Below are positions 1 to 6,114 of a stretch of 10,555 bases of DNA, piece by piece; within the stretch, counting starts at the first letter, position 1, and each line of letters begins with the position of its first letter. The stretch is taken from assembly GCA_022837185.1 (NCBI GenBank), contig JALHJD010000079.1:1-10555 (forward strand). The letters are read 5' to 3'. The translations under genes were made by a program, and so were the position numbers. The notes under the pieces are model-generated. The model worked only from the letters and a program-made list of their open reading frames with translations, had not been told where the DNA came from and searched no databases. Origin of the DNA: Desulfobacteraceae bacterium. Its GTDB lineage: Bacteria; Desulfobacterota; Desulfobulbia; Desulfobulbales; Desulfobulbaceae.

Positions 1-559
1 CCTTGGCGGCGACGATGCGCAGACACCCCTCGTCTTCCCTGAACCACATGACCGATATGCGGGATGCCTTGGTCACCTCCGAGACAATGTTGACCAGCCC
101 GTCAAACACATCCTGCTCGGTGGCCGCGGCAAGAAAATGTTCGCCGAAGCTGTAGAGGGGCAGCAGGGTCTTCAGCCGGGTCTCTTCCTCCCGGTGGCTT
201 GCGGATTCCATGGCCCGGTACATCCGCTGCAGCAGCTTGACCGGATCAACCGGCTTCTCGAGCAGTCCGGTGAATCCGGCATCAAGGGCCTTGCGCAGAA
301 GGTCCTCGCCGGCCCTGCCGGTCAGCAGAAACCCGGCCAGCCAGGGCCTGTGCCTGCGCAGCCCGGCAAACAGCTCGCAGCCGCTGTGACCGGGAAACTC
401 CTCCTCGATGATGACGAGATGAACGTCGTTGTCGAGACAGGCCGAGACCAGTTCCCGGGGGTCCGTACAGGTCAGGACGTCATGCTCGATCAGCGCTTCC
501 CGGATGTCGCGGATGTCGCTTTCATCGGGGGCAACCAGCAGAATATTGCTCAATTTCAT
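1..559 (-). CDS. Response-regulator-like receiver + GAF domain protein (partial, runs off left edge)
   Basis: Reading the minus strand from ATG at 559 gives 186 codons open to the window edge. Residues 1-118 have the receiver fold pattern: hydrophobic beta-1 (ILLV, 6-9), beta-3 ending IIEEEFPGHSG (50-60), the switch Thr in LLTG (T80) and the invariant Lys in LLEKPVDP (K102). The phospho-acceptor position, normally Asp before the xxxPGxxG loop, is Glu52, and the acidic pair after beta-1 reads Ala-Pro before Asp12, so ordinary phosphorylation is doubtful. After a helical linker (118-133), residues from about 134 (YSFGEHFLAAATEQDVFDGL, then SRISVMWFREDEGCLRIVAAK) look like the start of a GAF sensor domain. 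The output domain (kinase, GGDEF or other) lies outside the window. The upstream frame reaches a stop at 587-589 with no other ATG, so 559 is the start, although no clear Shine-Dalgarno precedes it. It is transcribed divergently from rarA. Confidence 0.8.
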   Translation of the reverse strand, partial: MKLSNILLVAPDESDIRDIREALIEHDVLTCTDPRELVSACLDNDVHLVIIEEEFPGHSGCELFAGLRRHRPWLAGFLLTGRAGEDLLRKALDAGFTGLLEKPVDPVKLLQRMYRAMESASHREEETRLKTLLPLYSFGEHFLAAATEQDVFDGLVNIVSEVTKASRISVMWFREDEGCLRIVAAK

Positions 560-667
560 GGAATGTATGGAGAAAATCGAGTTACTTTATTATGTTACTC
601 TACCATCATGGAGATGCCGGCGCAAGGAATTGCACTTATGCGGCGCCCCCGGGGGTTCGGCTCTCTC

Positions 668-696
668 TTGACTCTCAGCCGCTTTATGCCAATAGT
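668..696 (+). promoter_or_regulatory. Probable sigma-70 promoter for rarA operon
   Basis: TTGACT (668-673), a 17-base spacer and AATAGT (691-696) match the sigma-70 consensus at 5/6 and 4/6 positions. The expected transcription start is about 703, only a few bases before the rarA ATG at 708, which would give an almost leaderless mRNA. That fits the lack of any Shine-Dalgarno before the ATG. This is a motif match only. Confidence 0.4.
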
Positions 697-707
697 ACAC
701 TACTGCG

Positions 708-2054
708 ATGCATGCACCCCTAGATTCCAGCACCCCTTTGGCTGAACGCATCCGCCCCCGTTCCCTGGAGGAATTTGCCGGACAGGAGCACCTGGTCGGC
801 CCCGGGCGGCTGCTGCATCAGCTGATCCAGACCCGCAGGCTGCCCTCCCTGCTCCTCTGGGGTCCGCCCGGCTCGGGCAAGACGACGCTGGCGACCATTC
901 TCGCCCAGGCCGTTGACGCCCACTTTGTTTTCTTTTCCGCGGTTCTTTCCGGGGTCAAGGAAATCCGGCAGATCGTCGAGGAGGCCCGCCGCAAGCGCGA
1001 ACAGGACATTGACACCGTTCTCTTTGTCGATGAAATCCACCGGTTCAACAAAAGCCAGCAGGATGCCTTTCTCCCTCATGTTGAAAGCGGCCTGCTGACC
1101 CTGATCGGCGCAACCACCGAAAATCCGTCGTTCAACGTTATCGCCCCCCTGTTGTCGCGCTGCCAGACCCTGGTCCTGGAACCCCTCGCCCCGGAACATA
1201 TCAGGTCCATCCTGCTGCGGGCCCTCCGTGATTCTGACCGCGGCCTGGGCGCCTATAATTTTTCCATTGACGATGAAGGACTTGACGCCCTGGTCCGCCA
1301 TGCCGACGGGGACAGCCGGCGGGGGCTGAACTGTCTGGAGACGGCAGCCGTACTCGCCGTTGAAGCAAACAGGAAGGACAATAACGATCAGCCGCGCATC
1401 ACCGCCGAACTCGTGGCCGAGGCGGCTCAGCACCGCACCCTCCGGTATGACGCGGGGGGAGAGGAGCATTACAACCAGATCTCGGCCCTGCATAAAAGCC
1501 TGCGGGACAGCGACCCCGACGGAGCCGTCTACTGGCTGGCCCGGATGCTGGAAGCGGGAGAAGATCCCCTGTATATCGCCCGCCGCCTCATCCGTTTCGC
1601 CTCCGAGGACATCGGCAACGCGGACCCCAACGCCCTGCACCTTGCCTTGAACTGCAGGGCCGCCTACCATCTGCTCGGCTCCCCCGAAGGGGAGCTTGCC
1701 CTGCTGCAGGCCGCGGTCTACCTGGCCACCGCCCCCAAAAGCAATGCCCTGTACGCGGCGGGCAACAAGGTCCGCCAGGATATCGCCGCAACCGGGGCAC
1801 TCCCCGTTCCCCTCCACCTGCGGAACGCCCCGACCAGGCTGATGAAGGACATCGGCTACGGCAGAAACTATCAGTACGCCCATGACAACCGCGACGCCCT
1901 CGTGGACCAGGAGCACCTGCCCCCGGAACTGAAGGGCCGAACCTATTATGAACCGACAAACCGCGGATACGAGGCGACCATCCGCGACCGCCTGATGAAA
2001 TGGCGGAAAATTCTTCAGCAACGGGCCAATGAATATGAACGGAAAAAATCCTGA
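708..2054 (+). CDS. rarA: Replication-associated recombination protein A (RarA/MgsA, AAA+ ATPase)
   Basis: This 448-residue protein has the full length and motif order of RarA (MgsA, YcaJ; Mgs1/WRNIP1 relatives). It is a clamp-loader-like AAA+ ATPase that acts at stalled replication forks and single-stranded DNA ends with SSB. Visible motifs are the N-terminal PLAERIRPRSLEEFAGQEHL (10-29), Walker A GPPGSGKTT (52-60), Walker B with DEIHRFNKSQQDAFLP (108-123), sensor 1 GATTENPSF (134-142) and the arginine-finger segment LLSRC (R151). The C-terminal half carries the MgsA tetramerisation signature (YNQISALHKSLRDSDPDGA, then ARMLEAGEDPLYIARRLIRFASEDIG). In-frame TAG at 693-695 leaves ATG 708 as the only sensible start. 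No Shine-Dalgarno is seen. The last codons overlap the start of the next gene, which suggests translational coupling. Identification is secure. Confidence 0.97.
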   Translation: MHAPLDSSTPLAERIRPRSLEEFAGQEHLVGPGRLLHQLIQTRRLPSLLLWGPPGSGKTTLATILAQAVDAHFVFFSAVLSGVKEIRQIVEEARRKREQDIDTVLFVDEIHRFNKSQQDAFLPHVESGLLTLIGATTENPSFNVIAPLLSRCQTLVLEPLAPEHIRSILLRALRDSDRGLGAYNFSIDDEGLDALVRHADGDSRRGLNCLETAAVLAVEANRKDNNDQPRITAELVAEAAQHRTLRYDAGGEEHYNQISALHKSLRDSDPDGAVYWLARMLEAGEDPLYIARRLIRFASEDIGNADPNALHLALNCRAAYHLLGSPEGELALLQAAVYLATAPKSNALYAAGNKVRQDIAATGALPVPLHLRNAPTRLMKDIGYGRNYQYAHDNRDALVDQEHLPPELKGRTYYEPTNRGYEATIRDRLMKWRKILQQRANEYERKKS

Positions 2055-3657
2055 CACTTCCCGGAGCGGACCAGGCACCCTGCTGCTTCTTGTTGCAATG
2101 CTGCTGGTGCTGCTTCGCCCTGCCGCGGGTTTGGGCAATGAATTCATCCTGCTCTACTCCAATGACAACCGGGGGGAGACCGAGCCCTGCGGCTGAAGCT
2201 CGAATCAACTGGGCGGTCTGTCCAGAAAAGCATACATGATCGAGCAGATCCGGAACGAATCGGACAAGCCTGTCCTGCTGCTCGATGCCGGCGGCCTGCT
2301 CTTCGAGCGGCCGATGATTCCCGAGCCCCTCCTCGAGGCCAGAAAAATGCAGGCAGCCGGCATCATCGAGGCCATGGGGGTGATGCAGTATGCCGCCGTG
2401 GGAATCGCGGCCCAGGATCTTGCCGTCGGGCTCAACTTTCTGGCCCGGCGGAACGGGACGCCTGCTCTTCCCTGGGTGTCCGCCAACCTGGAGAGCGAGA
2501 CGGTCCCGAAGGGGACCATTCAACCCTTCATCCTCACCCGGGTTGCCGAAATCTCCATCGCCGTGATCGGCCTCACCGATGATCAGATCAATACCGTCCC
2601 CCTGTCGGGACCGAAGGATTTCCGGATCCTGCCCTGGCCCGACGTTCTCGCCGATACCTTGAAGAAGGTCAGGGGAAAAGCCGACATGATCATCCTGCTC
2701 TCCAGCTATCCCGAAGAGGCCAACCGCCGGATCGCCGAAGAGTTCGAGGAGATCAACCTTATCGTCCAATCCGGCACCTCCACGGCCGCCAAGCCCCCCA
2801 GACTGTTCGGCAATGCCCTCATCACCCAGGTCAGCAGCAGGGGACAATATCTCGGCAGAATGGACATCAATTGGCAGCCGTCCTCCCTGCAATGGGGCCA
2901 GGCTGCATTGCGGCGACACAAGGAAGCGAAGGACCGTCTCGACCGCATCAGCTGGCGCCTGGGGCGGATGGAAAAACGACTGGAGCAGCGGGAAAGGATG
3001 GAGAACCCGGACTACCTGCAGCTTCTGGCGGACAAGGAGCGGACAGCCGAGGAAATAAGCCGGCTGGAGGGGCAGGCCCGGCCGGAACAGGACCAATCCT
3101 CATCGTACACCGGAAATTTTATCGCCCTCAAGGTATCGCTGCCGGAAGACCCCGGGGTCGGCAAGATTGTCCTGCAGACCAGGGATGCGGTGAACAGCAC
3201 CCACAGGAAAATCCTGGAGGAGGCAAAACGGACGGGCAATGTCCCGGCCTCCGGGCCGGAGTCAGCCATGGCCGGGTGGCAGGCCTGCCGCTCCTGTCAT
3301 CCCGAACAAACGCTGTTCTGGCAGCAGACCAAACATGCCGGGGCCTGGCATACCCTGGAAAAGGCTCGGCAGCAATTTAACCAGGACTGTCTCGTCTGTC
3401 ATGTGACCCTGCCGACCTACGACCTGGAAACGGTCGTCAGGGACAACCTGCTGGCCGGCCTGCCCCCGGAGCTCAGGGGCGTGGGCTGTGAAGCATGCCA
3501 CGGACCGGGAAAGCGCCATGCGGAAAAGCCGGAGGAATTCAAGCCCCGCCGGCCGGATGCATCAACCTGCCTCCAGTGCCACACGCCCGAGCACGATCCC
3601 AATTTCGTCCATGAGGAGAAGGTCGGCATCATCCGCTGCCCCGCCGCGGGCCACTAA
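2035..3657 (+). CDS. Exported metallophosphatase-like / tetrahaem cytochrome c protein with probable selenocysteine at in-frame TGA
   Basis: From ATG 2035 (or ATG 2029, same frame; both overlap the rarA end) the frame runs 540 residues if TGA 2194-2196 is decoded as selenocysteine (U54). Residues 1-34 form a signal peptide (hydrophobic TLLLLVAMLLVLL, 15-27). Residues 37 to about 285 resemble the UshA/5'-nucleotidase metallophosphatase fold (YSNDNRGETEPCG-U, LLLDAGG 81-87, AVGIAAQDLAVGL, then ITQVSSRGQYLGRMDI). The usual metal-binding His motifs are replaced (GIAAQDL, SSYP at 223-226, QSGT at 245-248), so catalysis is doubtful. A Lys/Arg/Glu-rich coiled coil (about 293-347) leads to four CXXCH haem sites at C418, C452, C485 and C512, in a cytochrome c554-like tail ending at Cys535. 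The signal peptide lies before the TGA and the haems after it, so a product starting at Met68 could not be exported for haem attachment. Cys-containing homologues reading PCGC are recalled from memory. A recent nonsense mutation is the alternative. Confidence 0.82.
2194..2225 (+). promoter_or_regulatory. UGA codon with bacterial SECIS-like hairpin
   Basis: TGA at 2194-2196 is followed, 12 bases later, by a 6-bp stem CTGGGC (2209-2214) / GTCCAG (2220-2225) that includes one G-U pair. The apical loop is GGTCT (2215-2219), starting 18 bases after the TGA. From memory, E. coli fdhF mRNA has the same GGUCU loop at the same 18-base distance, where SelB binds. The GGT-CTG codons also encode a Gly-Leu that homologues seem to keep, so part of the loop could be protein-driven, but the complementary flanks are additional evidence. 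SelB, SelA and tRNA-Sec genes are not in the window. Confidence 0.75.
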
Positions 3658-3662
3658 ATGAA

Positions 3663-3685
3663 AAGGGCGGCCCGAGGCCGCCCTT
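3663..3685. terminator. Bidirectional intrinsic terminator between cytochrome gene and ppaC
   Basis: A perfect 10-bp inverted repeat, AAGGGCGGCC (3663-3672) / GGCCGCCCTT (3676-3685), encloses a 3-base loop. On the minus strand the stem is followed by TTTTCATTT, giving a good U-tract for terminating ppaC transcripts. On the plus strand the hairpin sits 5 bases after the cytochrome stop codon but has a poorer T-tract. Confidence 0.85.
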
Positions 3686-3712
3686 CCGTCATTCTGCTGG
3701 AGGCTGAAAATA

Positions 3713-4633
3713 TCAGAGCCCGAAGGCCTTTTGCAGATTGGGAATGGTCTGCTTTTTGCGGCTCATCATCCCCTCGATCCACATGGAATTGCCCTGCAGC
3801 TTGGCGTTGAAAGCTCCCTCGATCAAGGCCGGCTCGTCGGAGGCAACCATCAGGTCGGTTCCTTCCTTGACAACGTCGGTGAGCATGAGCAGAACGGTGT
3901 GGCGGCCGCCGGCCTTCTTTTCCTGCATGGCCTTGTACAGGTCGTCACGCATGGAGGCGACCTGATCCAGGGTGGCGAGTTCCAGCTGGCCGACGCCGAC
4001 CTTCTTGCCTTTCATGTCGAAGTCCTTGTAGTCGCGGTCCAGCAGTTCCATTGCCGGCACGCCCTCGACGGCGCTTTTGGCCTTCAGCATTTCCATGAAG
4101 AGCGCATCGGTATCGGTAACGCCGGAGATGGCTTTCAGTTCCGCCACCGCCTTTTTATCGGCATCGGTGCAGGTGGGCGACTTGAAATTGACGGTGTCGC
4201 TGAGAATGGCAGCCATCATCATGCCGGCTACGTTCGGCTTAATGGCGACTCCTTCCAGATCATAGAGGACCTTGAGGACCGTTCCGGTACAGCCCACCGG
4301 CATGGCCCAGAAGAAAATCGGATTGTTGGTGGTGACATCCCCGATCTTGTGATGATCGACAATGGCAACGACCTCACCCTGGCTCAGATTGTCCGGCGCC
4401 TGGGCAAGATCACTGTGGTCGACAAGGGCAATTTTCTTGCCGGTGGCATCCGTCAACGACTCGGGAACGGCGGCGCCGAATCGCTTCAGCACGGTTTCCG
4501 TTTCCGGATTCGGCTTGCCCTGAATACACGGGATATAATCCTCTCCCTTGGCTTTCATCAATTCCGCATAGGCGATGGCAGCGGTAACTGAATCCGTATC
4601 AGGACTTTTGTGACCCACGACGTAAACTGGCAT
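3713..4633 (-). CDS. ppaC: Manganese-dependent inorganic pyrophosphatase (family II, DHH)
   Basis: This 306-residue protein hydrolyses cytosolic pyrophosphate to two phosphates, pulling forward biosynthetic reactions (and, in sulfate reducers, sulfate activation). Family II (PpaC) signatures are complete: GHKSPDTDS (7-15) with metal ligands H8, D12 and D14; VDHSD with D72; the DHH motif D93-H94-H95; D146 in ILSDT; and the C-terminal substrate-binding SRKKQ (291-295). The length is that of the simple two-domain enzyme, without the regulatory CBS-DRTGG insert. The start is fixed by a strong Shine-Dalgarno (AAAGGAGGA) about 8 bases upstream. A promoter-like sequence lies near 4746-4774 and a hairpin terminator follows at 3663-3685, so it looks monocistronic. 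Confidence 0.97.
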   Translation of the reverse strand: MPVYVVGHKSPDTDSVTAAIAYAELMKAKGEDYIPCIQGKPNPETETVLKRFGAAVPESLTDATGKKIALVDHSDLAQAPDNLSQGEVVAIVDHHKIGDVTTNNPIFFWAMPVGCTGTVLKVLYDLEGVAIKPNVAGMMMAAILSDTVNFKSPTCTDADKKAVAELKAISGVTDTDALFMEMLKAKSAVEGVPAMELLDRDYKDFDMKGKKVGVGQLELATLDQVASMRDDLYKAMQEKKAGGRHTVLLMLTDVVKEGTDLMVASDEPALIEGAFNAKLQGNSMWIEGMMSRKKQTIPNLQKAFGL

Positions 4634-4745
4634 GATTCGTTCCTCCTTTTGTTTGAGAGTAAACCGGAAACCGAAGAGGTACCCCGCGCAACAGGGACAG
4701 GGTTTCCGTCAACACAATCTTCAGACCCATGTCATTAAATTTGAA

Positions 4746-4774
4746 TATTTAGTCGGTTCACCTGTGAGCGTCAA
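4746..4774 (-). promoter_or_regulatory. Probable sigma-70 promoter for ppaC
   Basis: On the minus strand TTGACG (4774-4769, 5/6 match to the -35 box), a 17-base spacer and TAAATA (4751-4746, about 3/6 match to the -10 box) precede ppaC. The predicted start near 4739 gives a leader of roughly 105 bases, in which I saw no riboswitch-like structure. The region is AT-rich compared with its surroundings. Confidence 0.45.
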
Positions 4775-4911
4775 GAGGAAATGCATAAACCGTATACTCG
4801 CCCCGGCATCCACCGCCCATGATGTGTCGTCGGGCCCGGGCGCATTTTCGCCCCAAGCGCTTTTTTCTTTTCCATTCCGTCCATTGTTCTGCTACATTTG
4901 AGTAAACAGGG

Positions 4912-4917
4912 TATAAT
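4912..4917 (+). promoter_or_regulatory. Consensus -10 element (TATAAT)
   Basis: A perfect TATAAT lies just before the structured stretch, with predicted transcription start near 4924. The -35 position (about 4889-4894, CTGCTA) matches poorly, so activity would need an activator or the match is fortuitous. It would drive the candidate RNA and possibly the 5067 gene. Confidence 0.4.
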
Positions 4918-4919
4918 CT

Positions 4920-5028
4920 TGCGCGGCACCACCTGCCGGCAAAAAAAACCGCCGGACCGCGCAGGCGCTTCGCCGGGCTGCAGCCCGCGGCGGCTCCCTG
5001 ATCCGCCGGCCGTTCGCCGCCGGTTTTT
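4920..5028 (+). ncRNA. Candidate structured small RNA or attenuating leader
   Basis: Successive hairpins fill this stretch. TGCGCGG (4920-4926) pairs with CCGCGCA (4957-4963) and encloses CCGGC/GCCGG (4936-4940 / 4951-4955) with an A-rich 10-base loop. Then come GGCG-CTT-CGCC (4964-4974), the palindrome GGGCTGCAGCCC (4975-4986), GGCGG/CCGCC (4989-4993 / 5003-5007) and a terminal hairpin with a T-run. A TATAAT box just upstream and the terminator at the end outline a transcript of about 105 bases with no plausible peptide. It does not resemble 4.5S/SRP RNA or a tRNA, and I recognise no Rfam-type family. Alternatives are a REP-like intergenic repeat or an attenuator of the 5067 gene. The 5' boundary is inferred. 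Confidence 0.35.
5006..5028 (+). terminator. Intrinsic terminator-like hairpin with T-run
   Basis: The stem CCGGC (5006-5010) / GCCGG (5019-5023) with an 8-base loop is directly followed by TTTTT (5024-5028). The T-run could instead pair with the A-run at 4944-4948 (AAAAACCG with CGGTTTTT, extended past a C-C mismatch), an arrangement reminiscent of terminator/antiterminator switching. It lies 38 bases before the ATG at 5067. Confidence 0.5.
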
Positions 5029-5066
5029 CCTAGATGCACGGGTAACTTCAACCTCAGCGGGCGATC

Positions 5067-6011
5067 ATGTCGAACCAGGAAAACAGACCCTCTCCCCGCC
5101 GCCGGGAAAAGAAGACCAATCCCCTGCGGCCGGTTCTCATCTTTTTTGTCCTTATCGGGCTGGGCATAGGGGCGGCCTTGCTGTTCTTTCCTTTCACAGA
5201 CCGGCAGCCCGCCGAGCCGGTCCCCCCGGAACCGGAGCGCCAGGCCCCCTCCGCCGTCGAGACCCCGCTCCTTCCCGCGGAACAGCCGGAGGAGTCCGCT
5301 CCTGCTCCAGACCGGGACTTCCTGCCGCCGTCCGAGGCTGACGTTGCCGAACCCGAAGCGGCGCAGCCGTCGGAGGAGGAACTCCTGGCGGACCGGTGCG
5401 CCACGCTGGCGGGCCGGCTCAACGGTTTTTTCGATCATCTCGACAAGCGGGAATACATTCAGGCCTTTCCCATGGACAAGCCGTCCCGGGAATATTTCAT
5501 TGCCCTGGCCTACCGGCTGCTTGACAACCCGCCCATTGTGACACGGGAATCGGACGATCTCTACACCATCCTGAAGAACATGGCGCACTTTTTCCGCATT
5601 ATCGGCAAGGACAATATACTGCTGATCAAAATGATCCTGGACAGGGAGCGTGACAAGATAGAGGATGTGGCCGCCGATATCTACCTCTGGTCGACCAGTG
5701 ACGGGTGCGATCGGGAGTTGTTCGGTTTTTCGCCGGAACTCGCCGATATGTATGAGTATGCGGGATTTTTTCTCAACACCATGGGGGGAAGATCATATCT
5801 TTTTCGGCGGGATTCACGGTCTCGGCTGGTGGTCAACTACTACTCGGTTCTGCTTCTCGACCTGGCCAATGAAAAGGGAATCAACCGCCACGGACTGGAC
5901 ATAGCCCAGGTTCTCCCCCGGCTCATCGAGGAAGTCGAATCCTCGAACAGGTTGATTTACAAGGAAAACTATCTCGACCAGCTCTACTCCCTGGAGGAAA
6001 GGTACCAGTAA
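5067..6011 (+). CDS. Membrane-anchored protein of unknown function
   Basis: I do not recognise a named family. The 314-residue protein begins with a positively charged cytoplasmic stretch (RRREKK, 11-16) and one strong transmembrane segment (about 22-42, VLIFFVLIGLGIGAALLFF). A Pro/Glu/Ala-rich linker follows (about 47-107, PAEPVPPEPE and AEPEAAQPSEEE), then a folded, mostly helical domain (about 108-314) predicted outside the membrane (TLAGRLNGFFDHLDKREY, LYTILKNMAHFFRIIGKDN, LADMYEYAGFFLNTMGGRSYLFRRDS, SVLLLDLANEKGINRHGLD). This architecture suggests a periplasmic domain tethered to the inner membrane. Start ATG 5067 has only a weak AGCGGG upstream. It stands alone on its strand, convergent with the BAX-inhibitor-1 gene. 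The organised hydrophobic pattern and linker argue for a real gene. Confidence 0.8.
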   Translation: MSNQENRPSPRRREKKTNPLRPVLIFFVLIGLGIGAALLFFPFTDRQPAEPVPPEPERQAPSAVETPLLPAEQPEESAPAPDRDFLPPSEADVAEPEAAQPSEEELLADRCATLAGRLNGFFDHLDKREYIQAFPMDKPSREYFIALAYRLLDNPPIVTRESDDLYTILKNMAHFFRIIGKDNILLIKMILDRERDKIEDVAADIYLWSTSDGCDRELFGFSPELADMYEYAGFFLNTMGGRSYLFRRDSRSRLVVNYYSVLLLDLANEKGINRHGLDIAQVLPRLIEEVESSNRLIYKENYLDQLYSLEERYQ

Positions 6012-6028
6012 CGATCAGCCCCAGGGGG

Positions 6029-6056
6029 CTCCGGGCCGGAACGAACCCTCCCGGAG
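6029..6056. terminator. Possible hairpin in the convergent gap
   Basis: The perfect 7-bp inverted repeat CTCCGGG (6029-6035) / CCCGGAG (6050-6056) with a 14-base loop lies between convergent stop codons at 6011 and 6115. No T-run follows on either strand, so termination would have to be of a non-classical or Rho-assisted kind. Confidence 0.3.
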
Positions 6057-6114
6057 CGTCAAGGTCCCAACGGTCTCTGCCTCTGCTCGGCCCGGTCAGC
6101 CGGCCCCGGTCGAT

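Larger units (their letters stand above)
4634..5066. other. 433-bp intergenic region without a convincing protein gene
   Basis: Between divergent ppaC and the 5067 gene this stretch holds, in order, the ppaC leader and promoter (4634-4774); a section with a weak GGGCG/CGCCC hairpin (4838-4853) and a nearby T-run (4861-4866); a plus-strand TATAAT (4912-4917); and a dense cluster of GC-rich hairpins ending in a T-run (4920-5028). Open frames across it look like chance products of high GC content and have no recognisable protein features. Confidence 0.7.

Noticed and set aside
720..2147. Long minus-strand open frame (475 codons) across rarA
   Set aside because: It is antisense to a clearly identified rarA with all motifs, and its translation is low-complexity Gly/Gln/Val-rich with no family features, as expected from the GC-biased codon usage of the real gene.
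1588..3096. Long minus-strand open frame (502 codons) across rarA end and the cytochrome gene
   Set aside because: It spans two real plus-strand genes in antisense and shows no recognisable domain.
2236..3657. Separate gene starting at Met 2236
   Set aside because: It would lack a signal peptide despite four haem motifs, and would begin inside the conserved metallophosphatase-like domain; readthrough of TGA 2194 explains the region better.
4781..4822. 13-codon open frame (MHKPYTRPGIHRP) after GAGGAA with a T-run downstream, resembling a leader peptide
   Set aside because: There is no promoter on that strand, the residues do not suggest an amino-acid attenuator, and the hairpin at 4838-4853 is too far from the T-run.
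4758..5588. Minus-strand open frame (276 codons) opposite the candidate RNA and the 5067 gene
   Set aside because: Its translation is Arg/Gly-rich without hydrophobic or domain pattern, while the plus-strand gene has a clear transmembrane anchor and linker.
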